Assembly: GCA_026120185.1 (NCBI GenBank)
Contig: JANUWF010001491.1
Location: 744,001-808,000, forward strand
Source of the DNA: Voacanga thouarsii
Lineage: Eukaryota; Streptophyta; Magnoliopsida; Gentianales; Apocynaceae
Reading direction: 5' to 3'
DNA: 64,000 bases
This document shows, piece by piece, positions 1 to 12,210 of the stretch (its first letter is position 1; the number at the start of each line of letters is the position of its first letter). The notes beneath the pieces were generated by a model. The model had not been told where the DNA came from, made no database searches, and was given only the letters and a program-made list of their open reading frames with translations. The position numbers and the translations under genes are program-made.

Positions 1-1140
1 TTCAAAACTTTTCCATTTAAAAATTCTTAGAGATTTTGATCTCAAGGTTTTATTTGATAAAAATAATTTTTCTTTGCTAAAATGAATTAAATGGATTTCC
101 ATTTTAACTTACAAAAATTTCTAAATCCAAAATATTTTCTATGTCAAGGATAAAAACCTTTAAGAAAATAACCAATGATTAATTTTTGTTTAAGTTAAAA
201 TAACCATTTAATTAAAGAAAAATATTTTTCCTTGTCAAATAAAATTTTCCAAAGACTTTGGTCTTTGAGAAAAGTGCACACGGGACTTAAAATAATTAGC
301 ATGCTAAAAAGCTGTAAATGTTTTTATGCTTTTCTATTTTTAATCCTAATTTTTCAAATAAAAGAATTAAACAATTAAATTAATTAATGATCTTGTTTAA
401 TCCTAATATTCTTTACTATTATTTTTCATGCAAATTATTCAATGAATATTAACTATTACAATAAAAATAACTTTGTCTGGTATGGAACTAAAAATTTAAA
501 AAAAAATCATCTGGTCCAATGCACCCGCCACACTGGATCATGGCCCATTGGAAGACCCATGGACCATGGTTCGCAAGCGAGTGCCTGAGACCCGAGCACC
601 TGATGTAAAAGCTTCCACGAGGAAGCTGCTGCATTAGCTTCCATGAGAAAGCTCTGCATCCGTGAGGATGCCTTCCTCACACACGCCCGAGCCGAGGAAT
701 GCTCGAGTCCGGCTACGGCTTCAAGCCACGGCTAGCCCTAGGCGACCTCGGCACCCCTCACACCGAGCCGCTGCTCGGTTCGGCTTGGCTTCTGGCTGGG
801 CTTGCGACTCGGCTCATCTTCTTCCTTGCCAAAAAGAAATTTTCCCGCTGCAATTCTTCTGCAAATTTTTCACTGGGCACCTCTGCTATACTTTGCAATC
901 GTCCAAGGCCGTTCCTTGTTACATTTTTTCAACCAAAAATATAATATCTGCCTATACCTTTTCAAATCAGGTTTACACGATAACTAATCAAAGCATTAAA
1001 AAAAAAATTTACAGAGGCTCCTATACCTCAATGGTGAGGTGTACAGACGATTTACCCATACCAAAATAGTGAAGGATCTCATTAAAATTAGTCTTGCCAA
1101 TTTTATTAACTAGCATGCATCAATCCTAAGCCTTTCAAAG
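1..1140 (-). mobile_element. Probable internal leader of a Copia element, no gene
   Basis: This stretch lies just inside the primer-binding site of the minus-strand LTR at 1169-3050, so it should be the 5' leader and early gag region of that element. I see no recognisable gag domain on the minus strand. Positions 520-830 are much richer in G+C than their surroundings and hold a repeated catgg/ccatgg theme, and an open frame of about 135 codons crosses them on the plus strand. It resembles no protein I know and looks fortuitous. The element continues past the left edge. Confidence 0.4.
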
Positions 1141-1146
1141 GATTAT

Positions 1147-1159
1147 GCTCTAATACCAC
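1147..1159 (-). other. Primer-binding site of a Copia element
   Basis: On the minus strand this reads GTGGTATTAGAGC, one base from TGGTATCAGAGC, the segment complementary to the 3' end of initiator tRNA-Met that plant Copia elements commonly use. It sits about 10 bases past the 3' end of the LTR, so 1169-3050 is a 5' LTR read on the minus strand. Confidence 0.7.
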
Positions 1160-1168
1160 TTGAAGCAT

Positions 1169-3050
1169 TGAAAAACAAAGGATGCCATACACGCGTGAAA
1201 ATAAACCTAGTAGATCAAAGATACGACACAGCGGAAGGTGAAAAATAGTACCTTTACGTGTCCTTTGTCTGTCTGGCTGAGAAGAAGAGGAGCCAACTAC
1301 GGGAGTAGCTACTTGTCTCGATGACAATTCTGGTGAGAAACCAGCGATCCGTCGGCTTCTCCTTGGCATGTACGCAAAGCTTTTCACTTCCTAGAATATT
1401 CCTTTGCCTAATCTATGTTGGTGAAACAACCTAGGCCAGGAAAGACACTTCTCGAATCCTTACTGTTAATTAGCAAGATCAAGAAGAACATAGAAGGGTA
1501 AAGGATGAACGAGAGAGAGAGAACCGACAGAACACCTCTGGTTTTTTTCCACAGTGTCCTGAGTTATGTTCGTCAGAACTAAACTACCCAACCCCTATTC
1601 ACGTCACCAGATAATCTAACCCCGGTGTTTTGATATTTCAAACATCCGAATATTATCAACAAAAGAGGTTTTGGTTATCCTTAACTCTTCTATATCGTAA
1701 ATAATAAAAAATCCTTTAGTCCAGGCTATTGAGCCAAAATAATTTATTATTTTTCCTTGAACCCAATGAGTCCAAAAATAATAACGATTAATTATTTATT
1801 TTTTAGGCCTATTAACATAACCCAATAAATAATTCATGAGCCCAAATAAACTAAAATAATTATTAAGCCTTTTATTAATCAGTTTAAGCCCAGGTTAATT
1901 TTTCTAATTATTCAATATAAGCTTAGGCCTTGAATAATTAATTAACTAATTAAACTAGGTAATAAATGTAATTTATCTCGCTCCTTTATTTTATTCCAAT
2001 CTAAACATAAATTAGACTTTCTGAATAAAATAAATCCTTTTTCATTATGACCATTTCCTTGACCTAAAAAAATTAGGACTTATAAGCTATTCTGAGGACC
2101 AAAAAAACGCATCGCCTTGGTTATTAAAATGACCAAAATACCCTTATTATATAAATAGCGGTATTTTGCATTTTAAATATTTGTTAATATCACCATAAGG
2201 AAATATTGATCCTAAGAAAAATATTGTGTTAGCTATGTCTTTGACCTATAGGTGAAATGACTAAAATATCCCACTACATATCGTTGTTCATTTAGTGAAG
2301 AAATAGTGTACTAATACCTCTCTAAATGACATCTACCATCCTTAGGCTTCTAGTCCAATGATCTACGACTTCTTGAAATATTTCAGCTCTCTAATGGAGC
2401 TATCTAAAGCCAATATCCAAGTCATATTCTCCAGGGCCCTGGATAATTAGATTATTCGGACAACTACAAGGGGCGATATAGTGCAGACACTATCTTGTAC
2501 AAGTCTGTCTTGACTAACTAGTCATATATACCCAATATACAAGTATATTCGTCCTTCTCAAGAACCTCAACTATAGTATATCAAAGCATACGCTTCTAGC
2601 TTCATCAGACCACCAACTTATACTCAAGCTGTAGAGTACAAGTTCTCGCTGTAACAGTAGTAGTCTGGATTTCTATCACATAGTATTTTTAAAAACCACT
2701 ACTATAGGTCATGTATTACGTATTCAAAATACGCTTGTACTACTATTGACTAAAGGTAAGCCATTCCCTATTTAGAATTCATAACATAATAACCTTGCCA
2801 TGATAAGATTCCTATCCTTATCATCCGGTTAGGAATAATAGTTTATATGTTAAGTATCTTACAGTTCATATCTTACTGTAAAAGACCTCCATTCACATGA
2901 ATCATTTACTTAAACATAATGGGTTTTTTCTAATAAAATCGTGCACAAATATAAAGAAGATTTTACAAGCAAATTCTGAGAATAAAAATTTTATTAATAC
3001 AAGTTAAAATTACATCAAAAACCTAGTCTAAGAGAGTATACATTCCAACA
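1169..3050 (-). mobile_element. Copia 5' LTR
   Basis: Read on the minus strand the LTR opens TGTTGGAATGTATACTCTC at 3050, the TGTTGG start typical of plant Copia LTRs, and ends near a CA at 1169, followed by the primer-binding site. It aligns along most of its length with the solo LTR at 16087-17863: both share the blocks 'actaaaatgaccaaaata', 'caccataaggaaatattga' and 'taaaggtaagccattccct'. The LTR is inserted beside a gypsy integrase remnant, since plus-strand integrase residues start at about 3070. The flanking 5 bp are attac; the partner copy would lie left of the window. The 3' boundary at 1169 is uncertain by about 10 bases. Confidence 0.75.
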
Positions 3051-3059
3051 ATTACAGCC

Positions 3060-4188
3060 ACTACCTATCCCATCATAGAAATGGGATGAGATCACCATGG
3101 ATTTTAAATAGGATTACCCATGGCAATAGGACAACGCGATGCTATATGGGTGTTAATGGTGGACCAACTAACCATGTCCGCTCATTTTATTTCAATCAGC
3201 CAACGGGATTCTTCAGAGAAATTGAGTAAAATCTATATGGAAGAGGTAATCAGATTATATGTGATACCCTCTAGTATTATATCAGATTGAGATCCCAGAT
3301 TCACCTCATGTTTTTGGACTAAGTTGCAACAGAGAAATGGGATAACATTAAAATCTAGTATCGCAGCACACCCACAAATAGATGGACAGACCAAATAAGT
3401 GAATCGAGTTATGGAAGACATGTTGCGAGCCTATGCTTTAGATTTTGGAACCAAGTGGATTGATAATTTAACATATGGAAAGTTTGCATACAATAATAAT
3501 TATCAATCAACAATTGAAATTGCCTCATTCGAAGCTTTGTATGGAAGAAAATGTCAGTCCCTATTGTATTGGGAGAGCCTAGGACAGAGATCGAATGAAC
3601 AAGATGCTTTTGACCTTGATGAAGTATGGCAGATTGTGGAGTTGATCAAAACTAGGCTGCAAATAGCTCAGAGTAGACAAAAGAGTTACGTTGATCAACG
3701 CAGGAGAGATTTGGAGTTTGTAGAAGAAAATCAAGTATTCTTGAAGTCAACTCCACAACAACAATTAGGAAACTGAGGACAAGGGAAAAAGTTGGCACCT
3801 AGATATATTGGACCGTTTCCTATTATCGAGCGAATTGGAAATGTGGCTTATCGTTTGGAATTACCGACAGAACTTCAAGGTATTCATGATGTATTTTATG
3901 TCTCCCAACTTCAAAAATATATGGCAAATCTTTCACATGTTTTGAATGAATAACCCATTGAGATAACTCCTAGCTTAAAATATAAAGAAAAGCCTATTAA
4001 GATCTTGGTGTATATTGAAAAAGAGCTACAAAATAAAAAGATTCCACTTGTAAAGGTATTATGGAATCATTACCCTATACAAGATGCAACCTGGGAGATA
4101 GGCAAAAAAAAAAATGCGGGAGAAGTATCCAGAGTTATTTCAAGGGTAAGCAAATTTTTAGGACGAAATTTTTTGAAAGAAGGGAGAT
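3060..4188 (+). pseudogene. Ty3/gypsy integrase and chromodomain-like tail, degenerate
   Basis: Translated pieces match the end of a plant chromovirus polyprotein. The start has WDEITMDF (integrase catalytic core), then a badly decayed segment full of stops. From 3399 comes NRVMEDMLRAYALDFG, the FAYNNNYQSTI block, EALYGRKC, and the RQKSYVDQRRRDLEF linker. After a stop at 3774 the frame resumes with APRYIGPFPIIERIG and VFYVSQLQKY. After another stop at 3951 it ends with PLVKVLWNHYPIQDATWE, which resembles the chromodomain-like tail of Tekay/Del-type elements. It runs straight into a purine-rich tract and the 3' LTR. At least three stops and a decayed catalytic core mean it is dead. The rest of pol and gag are absent, replaced on the left by the Copia LTR. 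Confidence 0.85.
4170..4188 (+). other. Polypurine tract of the gypsy element
   Basis: The purine run gaaagaagggagat lies directly before the LTR start TGTAATACCC. This is where plus-strand DNA synthesis is primed in LTR retrotransposons, and it confirms plus orientation for integrase and LTR. Confidence 0.75.
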
Positions 4189-4976
4189 TGTAATACCCTG
4201 TATTTTTAATTTTGAATGGCTACTACTTTTGACATAGTAGGAATTTATATTAGTGGCCAAAACAAAAGATGATTAGTATATTGCGAAGAATATTTTGGTG
4301 CAATAAAAATATGTAGGGACCTGGATATAATTTTGAATTTATTCTACCCGTACCCTAAATTTTCAGAGGCTACTAGTTTTAATAAAGGAAGAGGTTGGGG
4401 GTACACTTAGAACAAAAATTGATCAGTGCGATGAGACAAGCGTTTCGGTATGAATTAGGCTATTCGGTGTTTCGAGGGCATTTTTGTAATTTTAACTGTG
4501 AATTTTATAGAATTGAGAAAGAATTGAAGATTTTGAATGTTACCATTGAATTTAGTGGAATTTATAAAATTTATTGGTGAAATAAAATATTTTTCTAATA
4601 CGGACCCGAATTTGGTCATTTCTCAGAAAAATTGAAAATACGGTCGAAAATTTGGACGTGGGGCTTCATGTGATTGGTGGCCAAGGATACGTGTCAAACT
4701 ATGAAATGATGCATGAAGTATTCATGCATACCAAACTTCCTAAATAAGTTTGTAAAATAGTTAAGAAAATATGTGGAATTTGAAAATGCGACAAGTGTAA
4801 AGTAGCCACCATGCATTTAATGAAACAAAATGCTATTGGTCTTCATTTGGACCATAAATGGTAGTGGATTGAGGCTGCAAACTAGCCACTAGCATAAAGA
4901 AAGAAGGAAGGAAGAAATAAGGAAGAAAAGAAAGGAAAAATGAAGGAAAAATAGAAAAAAAAAGAGAGAAAAAAAG

Positions 4977-5012
<36 letters not shown>

Positions 5013-7910
5013 GGTGTGTTCTTGGCTTTCTTGGAGCAAAATTAAGCCAAAAGACCCTACATACAAGGTAAAAGTCTATGCTTCAAGAATTAAAGTCATA
5101 GATTTTATCACGGTGATTATTTTGGTATGAATTTTTAACATGAGATTTGTGATTGTGATTTGGATTAAATGAGTACTATGTAAAACTTTGTGTGTACAAT
5201 TTTGTGTACCAGTTGGATGAAGGCTTTATATACTATGTTTTATGTGGTGAATGATGTAACTTGATTGGTGATATAAGGGGTTATTCTTGGTTGATGAGAA
5301 AAGTGGTGAAAATTGGAAAAAGGAAGCTTTAATGGAAATAAAACTATAGCTATTTTTAATTCATGTTGGTAATTACATATTGTTCAAAGCATGAATTTGG
5401 TGACTTGTTGGATCTGAAAAAATGAAGAATTAAAGATGTTTTGATGGGGAATAAGGTGGATGAATGGTTGTATAGATACCATAAATAAAGGAGAACAAGG
5501 TGGTAATATTTTGTTGTGAAAATGAATTAAGGTAATGAAAATTCTGGGATATGTTTGGCCCAGTAGTTTCTGGACAGTTTTGAGGATATGGAAAAAGGAC
5601 CTTATAGAAATGTAGTTCAGAGTCTAACAAGTGTTTTGGTATATAATGGAGCCCAATCAGAATTGTAGATCAAAAGTTATGCACAAAATAAAATGGTGTG
5701 ACAAACGGGAAAAATAGCAGAATTTTAGTTTTGATACTAGTAAACTCTAAGGAATTGTTTACATGACTTTGGGAATAAAAATGGTGGGGAACATGAAGAA
5801 AATTTCATGTTCATGAAGAAGAGAAATGGAAATGGGAAATGGAAGAATTAAGTGTGCAATATGTGTATACATCCACGTTTACTCAAAGAAGAAAAAAAAT
5901 GAAGAAATAGGAAATAAGTGATTTCCTTACATTTGTGTTGGCTAAGAATTTGTTTGAGCTTTGGTAAGCCAAACTAAACATGAAATGATGTTTAATGTAA
6001 GTTATTCACATTAAACGGTTGGTGAAGGGCTAAATATGATATTCAAACAATATAAGCTATTTAGGACACGAGGTGAGTCCCACTTGTTTTACAAAATCCT
6101 GTTTTATGCTAGTAAAATTACGTTTTATTGAAGAAATGTTCTATGAATCCTTTTGATTTCTCTGAACAAATAATTGGTTTCTTTGAGGCTATGATTGGAT
6201 TTGCATGGAAAATATGAATTTTAATAGATTGAAGTATTCATAATTAGTGACTAATTTTCCTAAAACCTCTTTGTGACAAGGCTAATGGACCTTTGTGTTT
6301 TACTGAGAAAAATATGGTTTCTCTGAATGGGAAATTATTGAGGTTTTTAGAAAATTATGTTTTCTATAAGGAATTTTGGATCCTTTGAAATATGAATAAT
6401 TCCTAGGTATAGATGTATACCTAAAAGACATTCTTCTCATTAATTATGAGACGAAATAATGTTTAATTCTGGGAAAGCATTAATGTTCCTTTTTATGGAA
6501 AGGAATTTTGGGAAAAAGTGAGTTATGAATTTTATGGAATTATCATTGGAATTTCTTGAATTAAATTCTTCCTTTTGGATTAGAATTCTGGAATTCCTGA
6601 ATAATGCTCTTTTTGAAATCTGGTGTTCTTCAAATGACGAAAATACCCTTGAAAACTTATTTTATCGTATGAAAATGACTTTTTATCTTTTTTCGCTACA
6701 GTTTTGGAAAACGATCTCTTGGTATGAGATCAACTTTTGGAAAATGGTATTTTGATTCCAAAAATTATTTTATTGATATTCCTTTGGGAATAAGATGATT
6801 AATTGGCCTTGTAAGCCAATAGGATTAATATCTGACCTTGTGAGCCAGTGGGATCAACTATTGGAAAATGATATTTCAGCCCCAGAGAATGTTTATTTGG
6901 AATTTCTTTGGGAATATGGAATTGTTACAGGTCTTGTGTGCCAGTGGAAACGTTGAGCACTCAATAAGGACTTTAATCTTTGTACTAACTCATATTAGAG
7001 ATAGATGACCCCAAGTAACCTAGCTAGTTATGGGGATTATCTTACTCCAAACAGGGCGACAGAACATTGAGATGAATCATCTTGGCTAGCCGTTTAGTGC
7101 CAGGTAATTGCCGCGCCTTGTGCGTATTTTGATTTTGGGTTGTTTATGAGCTGGGCCAGACACCTGGCTTTGTTCAATCCCTTGCTACCTCGATGGTGAT
7201 TGACGTCAGGATTGGGACCCCTGGTCTTACGGTAGCAAGTAAAACATTTTGAATTACTCGATATTATGCTATTACTCACTTACCTCTCCAACAATGCACA
7301 GTTGAGGACTATAGGCTTGTGACCTTAGTACAATAAGACTGTGATGTCGAAAGAGAAGTCTTGTGAGCTTTGTACGCGAGCCAACCTTCTATTGAGAGAA
7401 GTGCTTGCCTTTTCTTAAAATGGGGCAGTGATATTGAATAAAACTTGATTTTCTAAATATGACTGAAATTTGAATGAACACTCCTATAGTGAGCTATAGA
7501 TCTATTTTTAGTGAAAAATACAATGCTTTCCCATAATGGTATTATGAAATGGCAACTGATAATATGTTGTTTATCTGCTTTACAAATCACTAGCATACAT
7601 GAGACTCACTGAGTGATTTCCACTCACATGTGTATTGTTTTATTTTTGAAAATTTTAGGAATCATAGGTGCAGCGAAAGCATGATGGACTCCCAAAGGCT
7701 CATATTGTATCTCATATTTATTGTGATTTAAATATGGTATCAGAAGACGGATTCCATGTGTCTTCTTGTATTTAAATAAATGCATTTTGAGCAAATTTCC
7801 GCTGTGTACTAAGCTATGGTTATTATAAAGACCCCTTGTTCAGGTAACTGGATGGGGCAACATCCTATAAAAGTGAAGCCCACTACGTTATAGAAAGGTG
7901 GGGTGTTACA
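4189..7910 (+). mobile_element. Long gypsy (Tekay/Del-like) 3' LTR
   Basis: Begins TGTAATACCC after the polypurine tract and ends GGGTGTTACA, a 10-bp near-perfect terminal inverted repeat. At 3722 bp it is in the length class of Tekay/Del chromovirus LTRs. Its last 150 bases correspond, in reverse complement, to the first 100 bases of the solo LTRs at 8019 and 27977 (block aaggggtcttta), so all three belong to related families, the latter two lying on the opposite strand. Short open frames inside show no domain. The right flank (aattg...) is Athila/Tat 3' noncoding sequence, so this element landed in an older one. Confidence 0.8.
4979..5008. repeat. (GT)15 microsatellite
   Basis: Fifteen uninterrupted GT units inside the long gypsy LTR, preceded by an imperfect GA/AAG-rich tract from about 4895. 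The repeat explains a spurious histidine-threonine-rich frame on the minus strand. Confidence 0.95.
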
Positions 7911-8018
7911 AATTGCGCTAAAGGTGAGAATAAGAGTGAAAGAAAAAAAGAGAGTCAGAAGGGATGTATATACCTATAAAAGTGAGAAGGAAAAAACCCA
8001 GGAATGCAAAGTGCATGT
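7911..8018 (+). mobile_element. Athila/Tat-type 3' noncoding internal region, left part
   Basis: Purine-rich noncoding sequence that continues without loss at 11421 once the solo LTR at 8019-11420 is removed. It contains the start (gaatgcaaagtgcatgt) of a roughly 190-bp unit that is repeated at 11603. No coding potential seen. Confidence 0.6.
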
Positions 8019-11000
8019 TGTAACACCCCACGACTACGTACCCTAAAAGGGCGGGGATGTCGCCCCGTCCCGTAGGACAAGGGGTCTTTAGAACGAAGTA
8101 TAAAATATAAAGGCAATCTCCAAAAAGGATCAACTTAGATAAATAAAGAAATATTCTTATTACATCAGGCTCAACTTGGAGCAAAACGGAATAAAACAAA
8201 ATATTGTTTAGAAGCATAAGCAATAAATGTCTCCTAGAATGGATAGAGAAAATAGCAAAAGCTCCAACTATTACATGCGCCGCTGACTCAGCACAGTCTA
8301 TCTCCTGAAAACATGGTGTAAAACAGTGTGAGAATAAATCTCAGTAAGTCCTGTGTGTGCACATGGTGTTTATAAATAGTTCGTGTATGCAAAGTGTAAA
8401 ACATTTGTAAAAATAATTTGGCAAGTCATAAACAATCTCTTTTCGTAAGGAGTGGGTTTTCCTCATTGTCACACTTTATACAAAATAAATCCTCCACTCG
8501 GATAAAAATCATATCACCACACGTTGGGCTCCATGAGAACAAATTGGCCAAGGCACCACACTTTGTGCATCTTGTCCGGACCAGATTACCACACGTTGGG
8601 CGTTCTGATCAAGGTGAGTGTACAGCCCACCGGGTGAGATACTCCTCCATCTCTACACCCAACAAAACCATCCAGGTGTCCATGCCGGGAATATAAATAA
8701 TACATTTCAGGCATAATGCTAGCTCGGACTGGCCTAACCAACCAACACTATCGCATTTTCAAGCAAAGTTCATCTTCTGGAGGTGGCCTCCTGCCAGAAG
8801 ACTTACGCTAGCCCTCCAAGACTAGTATTGTTAGCCTACCCTTATTGAGTACTCAACGAACATATCCGTCAATTCCTGATTCAAAATATTTTCAAACCTT
8901 GGCTTTGTAAAACGTGATTTTCTTTAAAAGAGATTTCTAAAAATTTAAGGAAAAGAATAGTTTTCTTACTAAAACCTGTTAGCTTGACAAAACCGTTTAA
9001 AGAATAAATATCCACGTTTACAACCCAGGCAAACACAGTTTAACAATAGCTTTACAAAGCTTCACAACATAGACTTGCCATCACAACCTTTAACAAAACA
9101 GTTTATAGACGGACTTACCATCACAACATTTAATAAAAGAGTTTATGCAAGGACTTACTTGATATGCCTCAGATAAATGTGATAAATTCACAGTTGGCTT
9201 TCCTCAATTATCCTCCTGATCTAAACCATATAATATCATGATCAGGGTCTCAATTAATTCAAACATGCTCTAATCCCATTTATTTTCATAACAATTCGCA
9301 ATCTCCTATTTAATTCCAAGTAAACTATTCAATCCCCAAAGATCAAATACTACGACCACATGTTTATCTCGATAATAAACACCATTACATTTTACTTTCG
9401 ACATCAAGGGAGGGTATTCCCTTACCTTGCAACTACCGGGTAATGAGGTCTCGATTCTCCTATGGTGATCGTCCCAAGTTCGCTTGAGAAGAAGAGAGAA
9501 GCTACCTCCTTTGCTTCTCTTGACCGAAAATTTAGGAAGAAGAGGAAATCAGCCTCTATAGGGAGTGATTTAAGGGTAGAAGAAAGAGAAAAGAATCATT
9601 AGAGAAAACAGCATCAAGAGGTTGAAAGGATTTGTGCTTACCTTAAGGTGTGTGCGATTTTTGCTTGGAACAACTCTTGTATTTTCGAAAATTTGCAGAG
9701 AGGAGTTGCTGAAATTTTTGTGTAGAATGGAGAGGGTAAACGGTGGTTATGATTTAAAGTTGGAGAAGATTGGTTTAGGGTTAGATGGTGATGTTTAGAA
9801 AGACTCCTAATGGCTTTAGGTTTCTTGGACAGCAAGAGTGAAATTTCAACTTGCGCGCGCCTCCTTGCTGCCGATTTTAAGGGAGTTTTATGGAGGGAAA
9901 ATTTCTGCAATTTGCTCCCCTAAGCTGGCTGAAACACTGCTCAAAGGAAGGGCTGAATGTGTTCAGAATTTTGGGCCAAACAAAAAAGAATTTGAGTGAG
10001 TTTTGATGACTGAAAATCTTGTGCAAGTGCTGTGAAAATCGCTGAACAAGAGGAGAATAAAATCTGGATTGTTCAAGTTGCAATTCTACCGAAATTTCCA
10101 GGGAAAATGTGAGGGTTTTGGGCGCTGGTATTGGCTTAATCAACAAGGAGTTTTGATAGGTTTTGGAGTGCAAAATTTCGTGGGTTTTGGAGTGCACAGC
10201 TGGACAAAAATTTCTGTGCAAGCTGGCCGAATTTTCTGGTTTCCAAGCTGCCGAAAATCAGTTATTTTTGGTGATAGAAATTCTGGTTTTGTGCAGCTAA
10301 GGTAGTTGAATTATTAAGGAGTGTTCTAGGTGTTTTGAGCTAGGATTTTCAGAGCTGGATTGTAACTAGAGTTGGTTGGAATTTCGGACAGCTTATGTAG
10401 ATACAAAGCTGCCGAAATTCAACTAGGAAAAGGAAGAAATCCTAGTTGAATTTGGATTGAAATAAAATATAGTTTTACCAAGGATTTGGATAGGATTTCC
10501 TCTAGTCCTAGAAGAGTTTGGATTGAGCTAAAGGTGCTCCAAGGTGGCGAACAAAATCTGGAAAAATTTCCATAATATTTCCAGCTTATGGTTTCCGAAA
10601 ATTCAAGGGAACAAAAGCTGAAAATAAAACAAATTTCATCCTTAGCTAAAATCCTTGAACTTAGGAGTTAAATATAGAGTCTTACTCCTATGGAAGTGGC
10701 GTTTAAACCCAAAGAAAATATCTAAGACTTTAGTTACAATATTTTTCTAAAACAATTAAATAAATAAAAGGATTATGGTTAGAATTCTTGAAGAAGTGAA
10801 ATAAGATTTTTCCCTAATATATTCTCTAACTCTAATATTCATCAAGAAGAGTTTTATACCACTTGAAAGTCTTCAAAGTGGCTCCTAGCTAGGTTTTTTC
10901 GAAAATCCTAAGGAACACAAGCTGAAAATTAAAGGTGAACTTTATTCACATCCAAGTCCTTGAATTTAGGAAATAAATATGGAGACTTATTTCCTTGGAG

Positions 11001-11420
11001 TAAAAATACTAAAATTTCTCTAGGATAGCTAGATTCTTTTTCGGCCAAGATAAGAAACGGTCTAAAGAAAAGAATTTCAAGAAGAGAAACTTACTTCACA
11101 AAAGGTAGGATTCGAACTCGGGTCACCAAAGGAAATCACCAACCTCCCCGCTATTCCAAAACAACTCCAATGCTAATTTTTCTACAAGAAGTTCTTACCA
11201 CCCCAATACTCATTCTTCCAAATCTTCGACCAAACCTCCCTTAACCAAATCTTTAACAACACAACTATTTCACGTCAATTAATTCAAATGCAAGAGTAAC
11301 GGAAAAATTCACATGCATCCATACAAATAAAATTAGTCTAGCTACCACATAAAATGCAATATGCTATGCAATGCATGACTTTTCCCCATAGTCAAAGGTG
11401 GTTTTGGGCGGGGTATTACA
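8019..11420 (-). mobile_element. Solo LTR, gypsy (Tekay/Del-like), TSD CATGT
   Basis: On the plus strand the element runs from TGTAACACCC to GGTATTACA and is flanked on both sides by CATGT (8014-8018 and 11421-11425). No internal domain or second LTR is present, so this is a 3402-bp solo LTR, left by recombination between the two LTRs of a full element. Sense is minus, by comparison with the LTR at 4189-7910. The only frames inside (about 90-115 codons near 9640-10300) carry no recognisable domain. Confidence 0.9.
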
Positions 11421-12210
11421 CATGTCCTTTGGCGAAAAACAACGAGTGAAAAAAAACAAAGTGAAAAAAAATGCTTAAAAGATGAAAAAAAACAATATGA
11501 TGAGAAAAGTGAGATGTGTGAAAACAAGAGTGTGAGTGAAAAAAATTGAGTGAATAATTAAAGGGGGGCAATACAGTGAGTTAAAAGAAATCCATTTTGG
11601 GAATGCAAAGGGCATGTCCTATGCTGAAAATTTACAAGTGAAAAAATAAAGTTGAAAAGAAAATGCTTGAAAGATGAAAAGAATAGTTGAAAAACAATAT
11701 GATGAAAAAAGTGATATGTGAGAAAACAAGAGTGTGAGTGGAAAAAATTAAGTAAACAATTAAATGGGGCCAATACGGTGAGTGAGGCTATGAATTCCCG
11801 ATTTGGTAGGAATGTTCCTAGATTGCTAATTGGATTATGATAATTTGGAACCAACTAAAGCTTGTTCTGGTTATGATTATCTTGATTTATATGAGTCATG
11901 TTTACTTCATTATTGGCTTAAGGAAAGGAATGGATAGTGTTTCATGGATTTGGACTTGTGTAACTGTACTTCAATAGTTTTGTGTATTTTTGATCTAGAA
12001 CTTGAGTTTACCTTGAGATTGATTGAGTTGGATAAAGGGTATAATGTTTTTCTTAGTGGAAGAAATGATTATGTTTTTCTATGTTAGCGATGATGGAAGC
12101 ATGAATGGGTAATTGTCATGTGACTAGGTTGCTTTAAAAAAAATGTATGTTGTTTTCCCTTCTCTTAAGTGTTTGCTTGGGGATAAGCAAAGATTTAAGT
12201 GTGGAAAAAT
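11421..12210 (+). mobile_element. Athila/Tat-type 3' noncoding internal region with GCTTGGGGA motif
   Basis: Noncoding, A/G-rich sequence between integrase and 3' LTR of an Athila/Tat-type element. Near its end, at about 12172-12210, it carries TTTGCTTGGGGATAAGCAAA followed by TTTAAGTGTGG and a purine tract. This motif is characteristic of the region just before the 3' LTR of these elements; the same motif occurs in reverse at 24357-24400. About 190 bp are duplicated in tandem: one unit spans 8002-8018 plus 11421-11602 and the next 11603-11790. The upstream polyprotein of this element is not in the window. Confidence 0.7.

Noticed and set aside
662..1069. Open frame of 135 codons in a GC-rich patch (plus strand)
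   Set aside because: Two other frames are also open over the same bases, no domain is recognisable, and the region should be the leader of a minus-strand Copia element.
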